A stretch of 64,000 bases of DNA, from NCBI GenBank assembly GCA_000697355.1, contig JNEN01001204.1:21629-85628 (forward strand), in the 5' to 3' direction. Under the pieces are notes generated by a model. The model saw only the letters and a program-made list of their open reading frames with translations. It searched no databases and was not told the DNA's origin. Below are positions 10,597 to 21,676 of this stretch, one piece after another (within the stretch, counting starts at the first letter, position 1; every line of letters begins with the position of its first letter). Both the position numbers and the translations under genes were made by a program. This DNA is from Syncephalastrum monosporum B8922 (lineage: Eukaryota; Mucoromycota; Mucoromycetes; Mucorales; Syncephalastraceae).

Positions 10597-12167
10597 ATGT
10601 CCGCCTACCGCACCCTCCTTGCTGCGTCCAACCCTCGCGCGCGCATCACCACCCTCCCCTGCTCTGCCATGGCCGCGCGTCACTACTCCTCGCCTATCAA
10701 GGTCTTTGTCGACACCATCAAAGAGCAAATGAAGAAGAACAAGGAACTGCAGGAAGGCGTCAAGTCATTGCAGGACGAGTCCGGCAAGCTCGCCGAGAGC
10801 GACGCTCTCAAGAAAGCCAAGGAGATGTACGAAAAGGCCCGAGTATGTATCGTATTGTATAGTCTATATCCATAGACTCTTGCCTCTCCCTCCCTCAGCA
10901 CTTTTTGCTGCGCAAACACAAAAAAATGCTCACTCGCTCCTGTTTCTTATTTTTCAAGGTCCAGCAATCCGAGCAGCACGAACGTTTGCGCCAGGCCTCG
11001 GAAAAGATCGGCAAGGCAGCAAGCAAGGTTGGCGAGAGCGTCAACAAGCAGTGGAAGGAAGCGTCCGAGACCGAATTCGCAAAGGACACCCAGGAGCGTC
11101 TGCGCAAGGCGGCCGAGCACATCAACAAGAACACTGAACCTATCCGCAAAAACGAATACGTCGGCAAACTCGGCGAGTCCTTCCGCACCGTCGTGAAGGA
11201 TGACTCGGGTCGCTACACTGGTTTCGTGGACAAGGAGACCCGCCGCAAGATGCGCGAAGAAGCCGCCAAGCAGACCGAGCAAGGTCCGTCAAAGCGCGTG
11301 GCCGAGAATCCGGACGCGGGTGCTTCGATGGTGATGCACAAGGACTCCAAGTGGAAGGAGAGCTGGAACAAGTTCAAGGAGGACAGTCCGATCATGCAGG
11401 GCATTTTCCGGGCGCGCAAAAACTATGAAGAGTCGGACAACATCTTCGTTTCCTACTCGCGTGCCTTCACCGACCGTATCTCCGAGACTTTTGGTAAGTG
11501 AGAGGGAGAGAATGGTGAGAAAAGAAGGAAACAGGGGCTGATTTTTGTATTAGGCTCCATCTTTGAAGAGTCGGACCAGGCTCAGGCCGTGCGCGCCTTC
11601 CAGATGATTGACCCCTCATTCAACATGGAGAAGTTCATGCACGAGGCCCGTACTTTTATCGTGCCCGAAATCATGGAGGCTTACCTTCGCGGTGATGTCG
11701 AAACCCTCAAGCTGTGGTGCTCTGAGGCAGTAAGTAGCAATGGGGTTTGATTACATTTAGGTACTCATTCTGCCTCTAGACGTACAACGTCCTGACGGCT
11801 GTCATCCAAGCCCAGATGCAGCAAGGCTTGATCAGTGACTGCAAGATCCAGGATCTGCGTGATGTCGATGTAAGTGTGGAAAAGGTGCTCGAGGGAATAT
11901 CTTGGCTCAATGGCTCTTTATTAGCTCGTGGCTGCCAAGATTTTGGATAACGATGTCCCTGTCCTCGTCATGTCCTTCCGCACCCAGGAGATCATTCTGT
12001 TCCGCAACGCCAAATCGCACGAAATTGTGTATGGCAAGGAGGACCACATCGAGCAGTGCACCTATGCTTGCGTGATCACCCGTGAGCCGGAGGATCTGCA
12101 GAACCCTGTCACGGCTGGCTGGAGAATCATTGACATGGCCAAGCACGACTCCAGACCGACGTGGTAA
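10597..12167 (+). CDS. TIM44: Mitochondrial import motor subunit TIM44
   Basis: Five exons (10597-10842, 10959-11493, 11554-11729, 11780-11869, 11925-12167) give 429 residues, close to the 431 of yeast Tim44. The N-terminus (MSAYRTLLAASNPRARITTL) is a basic, Ser/Thr-rich presequence. It is followed by SSPIKVFVDTIKEQMKKNKELQ, a typical Tim44 start of the mature helical region, then a charged helical segment. The C-terminal lipid-binding domain is recognisable from FRARKNYEESDNIFVSYSRA through DPSFNMEKFMHEARTFIVPE, ETLKLWCSEATYNVL and PVTAGWRIIDMA. Tim44 tethers mtHsp70 to the TIM23 channel on the matrix side of the inner membrane. All four introns are GT-AG with phases that join cleanly. Confidence 0.95.
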
Positions 12168-12664
12168 AGAGGAGCAAGTAAAAATCAATTCCACCATCCA
12201 CCCTACACACCAACGACCCACAACACAGAACACACAACGCACGACACGCGACACGCAGCACACACATACATACACACGCACACAATCTTAGATGTATAGA
12301 ACCCCACTCTGTCTTTTCTTTTCTTTTTATACGTTGTCACATACGCCTCCTCTTTCTTTTTTTTTTTTTTTTCTCTGCCACTACTTTATATACTCACTCT
12401 CACACACGCACACGCACACATCGTCTATCACCTCTTTATTCCTCTTTTCTCCCCTTCTTACATAGCACACCCGCATGCACAGATACTTGTTTCATACAAC
12501 GACACTTTTAATAATGTCAATGTTGCGCAGAGAACGAAACCAAGTTACTATTTGAAATGATGCGGCGCGTGCTCGGCATTGAAACTCAGATAAAAGACAC
12601 AGTATTAGAAGCGGACCCGAGAAATTGTGCTCTCCTCCCTTCTCTCTAGAGCCTTGTTCATCCG
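12168..12664. other. TIM44-WASP intergenic spacer
   Basis: About 500 bases with CA-rich (12200-12290, 12395-12420) and pyrimidine-rich (12305-12375) tracts. No gene is visible. It probably contains the TIM44 3' UTR and the WASP promoter. Confidence 0.6.
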
Positions 12665-14486
12665 ATGCCGTCTGTCACGCTTCCTACCACGCGGGACAAG
12701 AACATTGTGCGCAATGCACTGCCCACTTCTGTAAAGTTTCACACACCAAGGTCGACTCGATTGTGTCTAATGTACACCGGTCCGTATAGAAAATCCTGAC
12801 GGCGGCCGTCGCTCGTCTGTTTGTCGCATCGCCCGACCCGACACGATGGTCGTACGCCCACGTCTGGGGTGCAGCCGCCTTCTGCCGCGACAATACGAAA
12901 AACAACTCATTCTTTATTCGCATAATTGACATTGAGGCAAGCCGAGATTGCGGTCATCCGCTCTGAATAGAATATTAACTCCTATTTCCAGAAAGAGACA
13001 GGCGTCGTATGGGAGCAGGAGCTGTTTGAAGGTTTCGAGTACGTGGCCGACAAGCCGTTCTTCCATACCTTTGAAACAGACGTATGTACACACCTCTGCT
13101 GTTGTGCTGTCTCGGGCCCTTACCGTGTCTCTGTCTTGTTTGGTATTTTTAGGATTGCTTGGCGGGTTTACTCTTTGTGGATGTCGGCGAAGCAGACGCA
13201 TTTTACAAAAAAGTCATGCACCGCGATTCGATAAAACTGACAGGTACGCAACGTCAATGGACATCGGACAACGGAACAAGGGACAGCGTGCATCTGACAT
13301 TTTCCTTGTCTCAGATTCATCAGCGCGAGGAGCAGGCAAGAAGCTGAATGGACGAAAGAAGGTCGACAAGAACCAAATCGGCATGCCCTCCGAATTCCGG
13401 TAAGTCGGCAACCACCACCACCACAGTCAAAAAGGAGTATATGGTATTTACTTGGGTATAGCCACGTCGGCCATATTGGTTATACGCCAGAAAAGGGCTT
13501 CAGCATCGAGAACAACGATCCAGAGTGGAACGACGTCTTTGAGCAGCTCAAGAGTCTTGGCATTACTGCGGACGAGATCAATCAAAACCAGGACTTTATT
13601 CGAGACTTCTTGCAGCAGCATACAACTACCCCCAGTAATAACAACAGATCACTTCCACCCCCGCCTCCGGCGCCCGGTGCACGACCGGGTGCTGGCCCAC
13701 CGCGCAAGACGGGTCCACCCCCGCCCCCTCCACCGAGCGGCGGTGAGTCTGTTATTTGAGTGATGTATGCGAGAGGCTCATGTCCATGTTTTAGGTCGCC
13801 GTATGCCTCCTCCACCCCCGCCGCCGTCCCGCCGCACCGCCAACGGCCGGCCTCCTCCGCCACCGCCTGCACGTAGCTCACCCACACCTCCTCCTCCGCC
13901 TCCGATCAACCGGCCATCGCCACCCGGCGGCGCGCCTCCACCGCTCCCCAACCGCGGCGCGCGCCAAGCTCCCTCGACTCCTCCTATGGGCCGCGCAGGC
14001 GCATCGCCCGTTCCACCTCCACCGCCCCCGCCCGCACCGCCCGCCATGGGAGGCGCTCCTCCACCACCTCCTCCTCCACCGCCGCCCACCATGGGTGGAG
14101 CGCCCCCGCCTCCGCCGCCTCCGCCTATGGGAGGCGGTCCTCCCGCGCCTCCACCACCACCGCCAGGCGGTGCGCCGCCCGCTGCCGCGCCACCGGCCCA
14201 AGACGGCCGTGCCAACCTCATGGCGTCCATCCGTGCCACTGGCGGCTTTGGCACGCTCAAGAAAACGGGTACACTCCGCGAAGCATCGTCGCCCACGCCG
14301 TCCTCGGCTTCCCTCGCCGGCGGTGCAGCTGCAGGCGCGGCAGCAGGCGCGGCTGCCGGCGCTGCGTCAAGTAGTGCTGCCGGTGGCGGCGGTGGTGACC
14401 TGGCATCGAGCCTGGCGGCTGTGCTGCAACAACGCAAGACGGCCATGGAGAGTGACGAGGAGTCGGACGATGATGACTGGGAGTAG
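12665..14486 (+). CDS. LAS17: Wiskott-Aldrich syndrome protein family (WASP/Las17), activator of Arp2/3
   Basis: Seven exons (12665-12730, 12790-12936, 12992-13081, 13153-13243, 13315-13399, 13462-13742, 13795-14486) give 483 residues. Residues 1-130 form the WH1/EVH1 domain (TAAVARLFVASPDPTRWSY, GVVWEQELFEGFEY, FFHTFETDDCLAGLLFVD). After a basic stretch (KKLNGRKKVDKNQ) a CRIB/GTPase-binding segment follows, IGMPSEFRHVGHIGYT...GFSIENNDPEWNDVFEQL. Then comes a long polyproline region for profilin and SH3 partners, a WH2 motif (RANLMASIRATGGFGTLKK), an Ala/Gly linker, and an acidic tail ending ESDDDDWE that binds Arp2/3. The protein nucleates branched actin, chiefly at endocytic sites. Intron 2 uses a GC donor (GAG|GCAAGC), because no GT donor keeps the WH1 frame. 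The presence of a CRIB implies Cdc42/Rac control, unlike yeast Las17. Confidence 0.95.
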
Positions 14487-15115
14487 CTCGAAACGACAGG
14501 GAGAGAGAGAGAAACCAGAAGAAACATGCAAAAACAACATTATAGAAATAAAAACCATGATAACTAGAATGCCTCTCATATGTCTGTGTTGTTTATTGAC
14601 ATGCATTATCACAGTCAGTCATACTTGCTACGCAGCATGAAAGAAACCAGTGAACCATTTTAAAGCGGCGCCTGAACATTTCACATAAAGTCGCGTTGTT
14701 TCCCTTCTTTGTCTTCATCTTTTCCTTTTTCCTATATGCTGTACAAGATGGGAATTGAGTCGTTTTGAGGGGTGTTTATTTAAATCGTTTGTGGACTTGT
14801 CTGCAAGCGTCCCGTTGGAGCCTGCACGAGAGAAGTAGCCGGAACGCCTGGTGTATGTCTGACCAACCTGAACTCAGACTGCCCTTTTGCTGGAAGGGTT
14901 TATGGGTTCGTCCGTGGTGTATCAAGAAGCAAGCAAATATTGCAAGTCTTCCGCTATCGGTTAACTGCGGGGTAGAGATTGGATCATGGGATTGATGAAG
15001 TACCCCATCTGTGTTCTCATCGTCAGGCGGCACTACTGTTTCCCGTTGGTAATACGTCTGCTCCTTTATCGCTTGTATTATTGATATCCTTTTTCATTTC
15101 TAATGCTTTCCACAG
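14487..15115. repeat. Spacer containing a copy of a dispersed repeat (also at about 18580-19130)
   Basis: After the WASP stop, 14620-15005 resembles 18580-19130 in the same orientation: shared strings include gcggcgcctgaa, cccttttgctgga, tatgggttc and tatcaagaag. No intact coding capacity is seen. The repeat is therefore a non-coding or decayed dispersed element. Confidence 0.6.
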
Positions 15116-15798
15116 TGCGAACACACGTCTGATTGACCATGAGATCACCGACAAACGTCCTGATTATCAAATCGATGTGTATGACCGATATTGCTTCTCG
15201 TACACAACAAGTATTGGCGAAATCAAGCTCAAGAGTACTATAATCGTCTCAAGGTCATTGACTCTTACCACCTCGCCACGCTGGCGAGAGAAAACTTACA
15301 GAAGCACAGACTGAACGGTGTCACCTGCTTCCAGGCAATCGGTAACTTAAAAAAAAAGCAGTTAGCTTCACTCGTTGGAGTGCATATTGCAAATGGTTAT
15401 TTCAGTATCTTACCTATTTTTCTTTATAGGCGGTACATTGTACTTTTTCTACATGGCTGAACAATTTGGCATTTTCACCTTTCTGGAACTGCCATCTGTG
15501 ACAATTTCACTGGACGTCAATACCAGCCAGGGTAAAGCTAATACCAGCCAGGATAAAGTTAATACCAGCCAGGATAAAGTCAACCAGAAGTATCCTAACT
15601 TTTTAAAATGATATCACATCCATTGTCACGTCTTTAGACGATCTTCTCTCTATTAAGGATTTGCATGAAAAGATCAAAGCGGAATCCACACCATTGCTAT
15701 CATATCCAGGACAACAGTTCCCGTTCGAGCTTGTCCAAACGAGCCGAGCAACATTGCCCAGGAAAAGAAAACCTTCCCTCACGTTTATTTATCGATGA
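15116..15798 (+). pseudogene. Frameshifted relic of a fungal hypothetical family with PD-(D/E)XK-like motif
   Basis: From an acceptor at 15115 one frame reads ANTRLIDHEITDKRPDYQ, IDVYDRYCFSYTTSIGEIK. The next codons continue sensibly only in another frame (NQAQEYYNRLKVIDSYHLA, ARENLQKHRLNGVTCFQAI), so a small indel lies near 15225. A clean GT-AG intron (15342-15429) then restores GGTLYFFYMAEQFGIFTFLE followed by three in-frame 7-residue repeats (TSQDKVN type). A further segment near 15638-15798 (LLSIKDLHEKIKAESTPLL) may be a last exon, but its junction phase does not fit. RPD...GEIK has the spacing of a PD-(D/E)XK nuclease core and resembles repeated hypothetical proteins I recall from Mucoromycota. 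That assignment is tentative and no function is assigned. Confidence 0.5.
15519..15581 (+). repeat. Three tandem 21-bp repeats inside the relic gene
   Basis: Units at 15519-15539, 15540-15560 and 15561-15581 with consensus aataccagccaggataaagt plus one base. They are in frame and encode NTSQ(G/D)K(A/V). Units 2 and 3 are nearly identical, so the expansion is recent. Confidence 0.85.
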
Positions 15799-16167
15799 TC
15801 CATCATGATTTGTCCAACCATACCCATATTCCGCCTTTCATTATCCTGTCTCCAATCTGTTCTGCTTAATCCAAAAAAGAAAAAAAAGAATTGTTTTCCA
15901 GCTCCTTTGTCCTTGTGCACTAATTTAAGAACTCATCTTGAGTCGTAAAATATCCAGTAATGAGATAATGATTGGCAGGAAAAAAGCTGGTATGAAACCT
16001 ATCAACATAGTTCAAAAAAAGCAAAAACCGACCAGACCTACCAGATCTGCCTGTTGCGGTAAAAATCAAAAGGCCTTTTGGTACAATTCCAACAACCTCG
16101 CAGAAGCAAGGAAACATAAATAAATGTTGTATATGGCCAGTATTTTGCAAGCACTTTAATCTGACAC
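15799..16167. other. Spacer between two relics
   Basis: AT-rich, with short A-tracts and no open frame that resembles a protein I know. It separates the plus-strand PD-(D/E)XK-like relic from the minus-strand transposase relic. Confidence 0.5.
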
Positions 16168-16521
16168 CTACTCACGGTCATGTTTGCCTCTTCTGCGAGG
16201 ACCCTTTTTTTTTTCGTCATCCTGTTCCGTAGAAAGAAAACTTCTCAAGAGCGCTTGCTCCTCACGACACTTATCCAAGCATTTCTGAGAATGCCTAACA
16301 ATCCCTTTAAAACCACTTAATTTCAAGTTATGAGAAGCTTCACTGATCCAGGTCTTCAACGTTTCCTTCTCGAGAAACTTGTTGTGTTTCACTTCACTTT
16401 TGACAACTGACCAGAATAGATCACTTCGTATAAGCTCAGAAGAATGAAAGGTAAATTCGTATAGATATAGCCGCGAGATTCTACGTATTTGGCTATATCT
16501 TCTGATGAGTGAATGGGACAT
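16168..16521 (-). pseudogene. Decayed C-terminal part of an IS630/Tc1-mariner-type DDE transposase
   Basis: A 117-residue open frame ends with SDLFWSVVKSEVKHNKFLEK, ETLKTWISEASHNLKLSGFKG and CLDKCREEQALL. This matches the tail of the DDE_3-type transposases common in Mucorales, where the segment before it reads S-P-E-L-N-P-I-E-Q-F-W. Here the corresponding stretch is S-S-E-L-I-R-S-D-L-F-W, so the final catalytic acid and its conserved neighbours are altered. The upstream part of a transposase is missing. I call it a relic. Its 3' neighbour, within a few bases, is the boundary of the F-box duplicated segment. Confidence 0.6.
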
Positions 16522-18640
16522 TGTCTCCTGCCTGCATCGTCATATTTGATATCACTAATAGGCTGAATTTGGTATATAAAGACACGCGCCAGGTCAAATA
16601 GTTTTAAAATGTAGTTGTTGCATATCGCTATCCTTTATTTCAGACAAAGAAATTTTTTTAAAAAAAAGAGAAGAAAAAAAAGTCTACCGCCGGCGCTGTT
16701 GCAGGCGAGTAAAGCGACGCGGCGGATTCCGTTGCAGGGTTTGCCGTTGACGGAGAACCTCGAAGCGGGGATCCTCTTGCATGAGGTCCAGCATCGTGCG
16801 CTCGAGCTCTTGCAGCTGTGCCAGGCGCACTTGTCGTTCCAGGCGGGTGGCACCTGGCAAGTACACCTCAAGGTGCTCTGTCCAAACGAATCTGTCCACT
16901 CTTGGTCGGACGGGATTCATCCGCCCGCGATATCCTCGGAAGAGTGTTTGGATCGGCATCAGCTGGTTGAGCTGCTCGGTAGCCACGTTGCGCGTGTCGG
17001 TGGTTCGCTGGTTGAAGCACGGACGGCAACAAAGGATGGCAAACATCCAATAGACCCGAATTGGTCTTTGGTTGGACGGCCGACCGCAAAGCTCGCAGTG
17101 CAGGCCGGCCAAGAGAGAAAACACGCGACGATACGTGTATGGATCCGGCAGGGGGATGCCGAAGCGCTCGGCCACCACAAGGTACACTCGCGATGTCATC
17201 GGATTTCTCCAATTGAGGAGAGCTCGAAAAGTGCGGCAGACCCTCTCAAGCTCCCATAGGTCCACCGGTGAGAGCATGATCAGCACGGCACACTAGCATA
17301 ACCGTTAATCACTTATACCATCACTGTTTACACACGGCTCAACAAGCGTACCACAAGTTGTAAGGCAGACGTCCAAAAAGCACGAGGAAGTTGTGGTTAT
17401 CCATGGAAAATTCTGATTAAGTGAAAAAGAGGGGGGAAAGTAATGGTGATGGAAGTGAGTTGGAACTTCATATCTATAATTCGGTTCTGGCAGTCATCAT
17501 CCATGAAACAATGACAGCAACGGGAATTCAAAAATAAAAAGTATTCTACTAACTTGCATATAATGCAGACTCAGGTAGCTCAATAAAGATCATGCCATTG
17601 TCCACACGTCTTACGCTTGACAACACGGGAATGAAGAACCCAAAAGAGAAAGGTCTAACTGGACCCAAACAAGATGATTCACTATACATGGGGAGAAAGG
17701 ATTCGTGAGAACAGGTACTCCGCCCAATGATACCTCCATTCAAGCAAAAGATACATTATTGACAACAGTGATCTGTACTCTATGCTGTAGTAGCATATTG
17801 CAAACGTATTGGTGCATGTCTAGTTCTCGAAACCATCTGATTGGCCACATAATACAGGATTGTTTTACTCTCGAAATGCAATTTTTAAAGTTTGATATGT
17901 GACTACATCCATCAACGATAGATACTTACAGTCGACTTAGCTTATCAAGGAGTCCCGCTTTCTTCACAGCGCATTGCACTCCTGATTGCGGGGCCGCGGG
18001 TAGATGACCATTACTTGGGTGGCGTCTGTGTGCGAATGCGGCAGCTCCGCCTGCATAAATTTAGGACGGTCAGGCCAGTGAACCATCGAAAAAATATAAT
18101 GAATACATCTGCAGTCGCGCGATAAGGTGGCCGTGGGGGTTAGGAAACAGCGCCGCGTTGCTTTACTAAAAGACAGTGCCTACACATTGCTATAAAGTGA
18201 GTGAGGAAGTACCTTTGGAAGTACCGTCTGCAGGTTGAATGCAGACTCTGACAAGCAGTAATGATGTCAATGCACGTCAAAGGGTAAATGAACCAGCTCT
18301 CGAACTAGCAAGCCAGACCTCTCTATTATATGCCCTTCCTTAGTTCATGCTTTTACACATATATTTTGCAGAAACAGTCTTTCTGGATTCACGTATTCTG
18401 GTGCCTGTACACACAGACTTTATAGCGCGATTGCTTCCCAACAATGAGATGTATATTTAGTATGGCTCACATGCTCATTTAAACCCAAAAAATCGCCTTT
18501 TATACCTCTTGTTATTTCTGCTTTCTATTTAAATTCGCGTACATACATCATGGTCCGTTATACTGTACTTGCTGCACTTGCTGCACAGCATTGAAGAAGC
18601 CAGTGAGTTTCTATGTGAGCGGCGCCTGAAACGCTATCAT
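16522..18640 (-). repeat. Duplicated segment, copy 1 (contains F-box gene copy 1)
   Basis: About 2.1 kb that aligns by eye with 28090-30230 in the same orientation. Shared stretches include the F-box gene, its 5' flank, and the non-coding run around 18190-18300 versus 29790-29900 (e.g. taccgtctgcaggttgaa, tctgacaagcagtaatgatg). The proximal part also matches 25600-26950 in inverted orientation. Confidence 0.75.
16684..17404 (-). CDS. F-box protein with CxxC...CxxC knuckle, copy 1 (exon 1 out of frame)
   Basis: Exon 2 (17292-16684) is open for 202 residues: LSPVDLWELERVCRTFRALL (second half of the F-box), LLAGLHCELCGRPSNQ, YWMFAILCCRPC, then VWTEHLEVYLPGATRLERQ and a basic tail. The four cysteines CELC and CRPC probably bind zinc. 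An upstream exon (17404-17352, MDNHNFLVLFGRLPYNL...) supplies the LPxxL start of the F-box and has a GTACGC donor. It is 53 nt long, against 54 in copy 2, so the junction is out of frame. Either another splice or an internal start at MLSPVDL is used, or the copy is dead. F-box proteins pair with Skp1 in SCF ubiquitin ligases; substrates are unknown here. Confidence 0.65.
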
Positions 18641-19406
18641 GCCAAATCGAGCAAATCGCGCAAATCGCGTAAAAATGCGCAGCAGTTTGTCCTTTTTCTC
18701 TGTTTTCTTTTTCTTTTTCCTTGTACACTAACTTTTTTTTATGAAACAGAACGAAAGGTAGTGTATCTGCTATGCTTTTTATGTGTTTCTCGGAGGGCTT
18801 GGAGTCGTTTGGAGGCGTTTTTTATGTAGCTTGTAGGACGGGTAGGACCTACAAGTGACGCCGGGGATCGCGGGGGGGAACAAGTGCTCGGAATGCCTGG
18901 TGTCAAATATCTGACCAGCCTAATCACTCAGACTTGCCCTTTTGCTGGAGGGGTGTATGGGTTCATCCACGGTCTATCAAGAAGGAAGCGAACCAACGTC
19001 CTCGGACGACATATAGCATTCCACGGCTTTCTTGCGGTTTCAGCGTGGGCCGTTTTTAACGGCAAGAACTGCAAATCGTCCGCCATTCGGTAAATTGCGG
19101 GATACAAGTTAGACCAGGGGATCGACGATGACCCGCCTTCGCGAGGCGATCCCTGAGTAACGCCAGGAGGTCATCACACTCTATTAGACTACTAGTGCTA
19201 CTGTACCTTACTGTATACTACTCTATTCTGCTGTATCCTATTGTATTCTACATACGTACTGTATTCTGCTGCCTTAGTAACGGTTGGCACGTCCATAGCT
19301 GCTGCCTGTCTAGCAATAAATCATTGTGCAGTGTCGTTTGACAACAACAATGTTTTACCGTGTAGGTGGGTCATGCGTGTGCTTGAGGACCTTGGACAGT
19401 GAGATG

Positions 19407-19445
19407 CGTCGGACGCCGTGATCCGTCGGACGCCGTGATCCGTCG
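19407..19445 (+). repeat. Tandem 17-bp repeat, 2.3 units
   Basis: Unit cgtcggacgccgtgatc at 19407-19423 and 19424-19440, with a partial third unit (cgtcg). The two full units are identical. Confidence 0.9.
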
Positions 19446-19635
19446 TTCTGCTTCTCAAGCGATACAGAGGACACAGCTGCAGACAAAAGTAAGGCATCAC
19501 CAGCTCTAATGAAGTTGCACTGTCGCTTGAATCTTTGCTTGTCTGGAGCTCAATCGTTGACTATTTCTGCCCAGGGTAAAGCGCGCTACTTGTACGCTGT
19601 GGCGTTTGTATTCTGTGATCATAAAACACTCCACA

Positions 19636-19704
19636 GTGTGTGTGTGTATGTATGTGCCTGCGTGTTGTGTGTGCCTGTGTGTGTGCATGTGTGTGTGTGT
19701 GTGT
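19636..19704 (+). repeat. TG microsatellite
   Basis: About 70 bases dominated by alternating TG, with interruptions (tatg, cctg, catg). No gene overlaps it convincingly. Confidence 0.85.
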
Positions 19705-21676
19705 GATCCCTCGCGTTCTTCCTGTTCCTCGTCACCGTGCGATTCTTTCGGTAGGGCATGGCTTTAAGCTGTTGACACCGCGCAGTATTCAGTATTCCTC
19801 CCTTTCAAAAGTGGGTGTTAGCCAGAGTAACACTGAAGCTCTCCAACGGCTGGTCGAATACAGGCGGTCGAATATACCCTGTGTCACCTTATGCTTGGAA
19901 TGAGCTACTCGCCTACACGCCTGGCCGTACAGTCCCTGGTCATGTCGTAATTGCATAGCCAGCAAACAAATGTACTGTATGTACAGTAAAGCAAAGTATA
20001 TTTCGTGATATGCGTCAGCAAAATCCTGAGGAATAACACCAATGCGAGCTGTGATTCACCTGCTGTGTGTTTAAAACAGTGCACAATTTAATAACATGCA
20101 AACCGCGAAAATGTCATTGAGTTCTAGGGATTTCTTTTACCTCCAAGAGTCTTGGTAAACCTTCAAGTAGTTAACATTCTCTTGCACTTTTTCCAGGCCT
20201 TTCCCATATATTATCCGCTTGGCCTTTACAAGTTTATAGAAGCCTTGATATGATATAGAGCAATTGTCGACTTTTGCCTTCGTCCTAAATGCACTACTTC
20301 AAAAATGTATGCTGTACAAGCCGTACGAAATATGACTCGTATCTTAAGCAACTTTAACAGCTATATGGCTCAGTAAATCGACGTCATAGATACTTGAGGG
20401 ACTAAAAAGTTGAAGACTTCCTATGACCGACAGCAATCATGTTAGAGAAAAGATAAAATTATTTTTGGATGCGTATCACGGTTGCTCACCCACTACAATC
20501 CGGATCTCCGGACAAGGTTTTTATTTTCAGACATAATTTGTTCCATAAACAGACATAAATTGAACTAATGATTCCTACAGGTGTGGATTATGCCTGAACA
20601 CTGAGGCCGACGAAAAGTTCAGTATTCGTACAGCTCACATATAATGTATGTGCAAGTGGTTTACTGCACATAAGATAAGCAGGAAGTGACGGCCATGTGG
20701 TTACACTTTTATATCTAGGCTTGATAGCAATTAGGACGCAATAAAAATTAAGGGACGCAACCAAGGCATTCATTAGGGCGTACAATTGCGATTGACGATC
20801 CCTGGTATACCATTGGTCTGGTCACGCCAGGCTGATCTCCAAGATACACCTGCGAGGAAAAGAAAGTTGATGAATTTGTGTAATTAGTTGAAGCAGATGG
20901 AGGCCCACACCGCAGTATGTACGACTCCCGACTCGCGATACTGATTAAAAAACCGCCAATGCCAGGTTTTCTGTTTTCCATAGCCCTAAACATAAACAAC
21001 TTTATGCAAGAGCAAATCCGTAACGAAAGAGTAAAGTCAGCCATTTGTTTTTTTCTGTCGCATATGGTAACCAGCATAAGCACGCCATGTCATGCCAAGG
21101 TGGTCTCGCCAGAAAAGAATCGTGCTAAACGAAAAAAAAAAAAAGGTAGAACCGTTCTATAAAAAAGCCATGGAAAAAAAAAATGAGTCGGTCTTTGAAC
21201 ACAAGAGAAAGAGAGAGATATCCACCGAGTCGGGACTCAGTCTTTTTGTGTGTATTTTTTTTATCAAAAATTGGATATGATCGCAGTTCTGCTCTTGATA
21301 AGCATTTTCTGTGTATAATGTGACCAATTCAACGAGACTCTGACATCAGAGCCGCAAATACTAAAAATAAAGATGCACAGACGTAAACAAGCAAGCAAAA
21401 CAAGAAAAGTGGAAAAAAGTGACACAAGAAAAGAAGAAAAAGGATCGCCCTGATTTTTTCTATCGGCGCCTGGATAAAGACTGAAGGATGCTATAGTCAG
21501 TGTATAAGCGTTGACGGCCCAGGTGGTGATACCCCCTTTTAGTTGGTCTCGTCCCACCTCATCCACATTTTTTTTTCTTTCCTTCATCTTTGCCGTCGAT
21601 CCCTCCTTTCTCCCCTTTTCCCCACCTCTCTCTCTCTCTCTCTTTTTTTTTTTTCTCTTCATTCGATCCCTTCATT

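Larger units (their letters stand above)
17405..21676. other. Repeat-rich gene desert upstream of the Mnn9-type gene
   Basis: Holds the 5' flank of F-box copy 1, the second copy of the dispersed repeat (about 18580-19130), a CTGTA-rich degenerate microsatellite (19190-19275), two and a half 17-bp repeats (19407-19445), and a TG microsatellite (19636-19704). From 19900 to 21500 I see only AT-rich sequence without a plausible gene. The last 150 bases are pyrimidine-rich, as expected of a promoter. Confidence 0.6.

Noticed and set aside
13778..14527. 249-codon Gly-rich open frame antisense to WASP
   Set aside because: It is the shadow of the CCN-type proline codons on the other strand; it reads only as Gly/Ala repeats.
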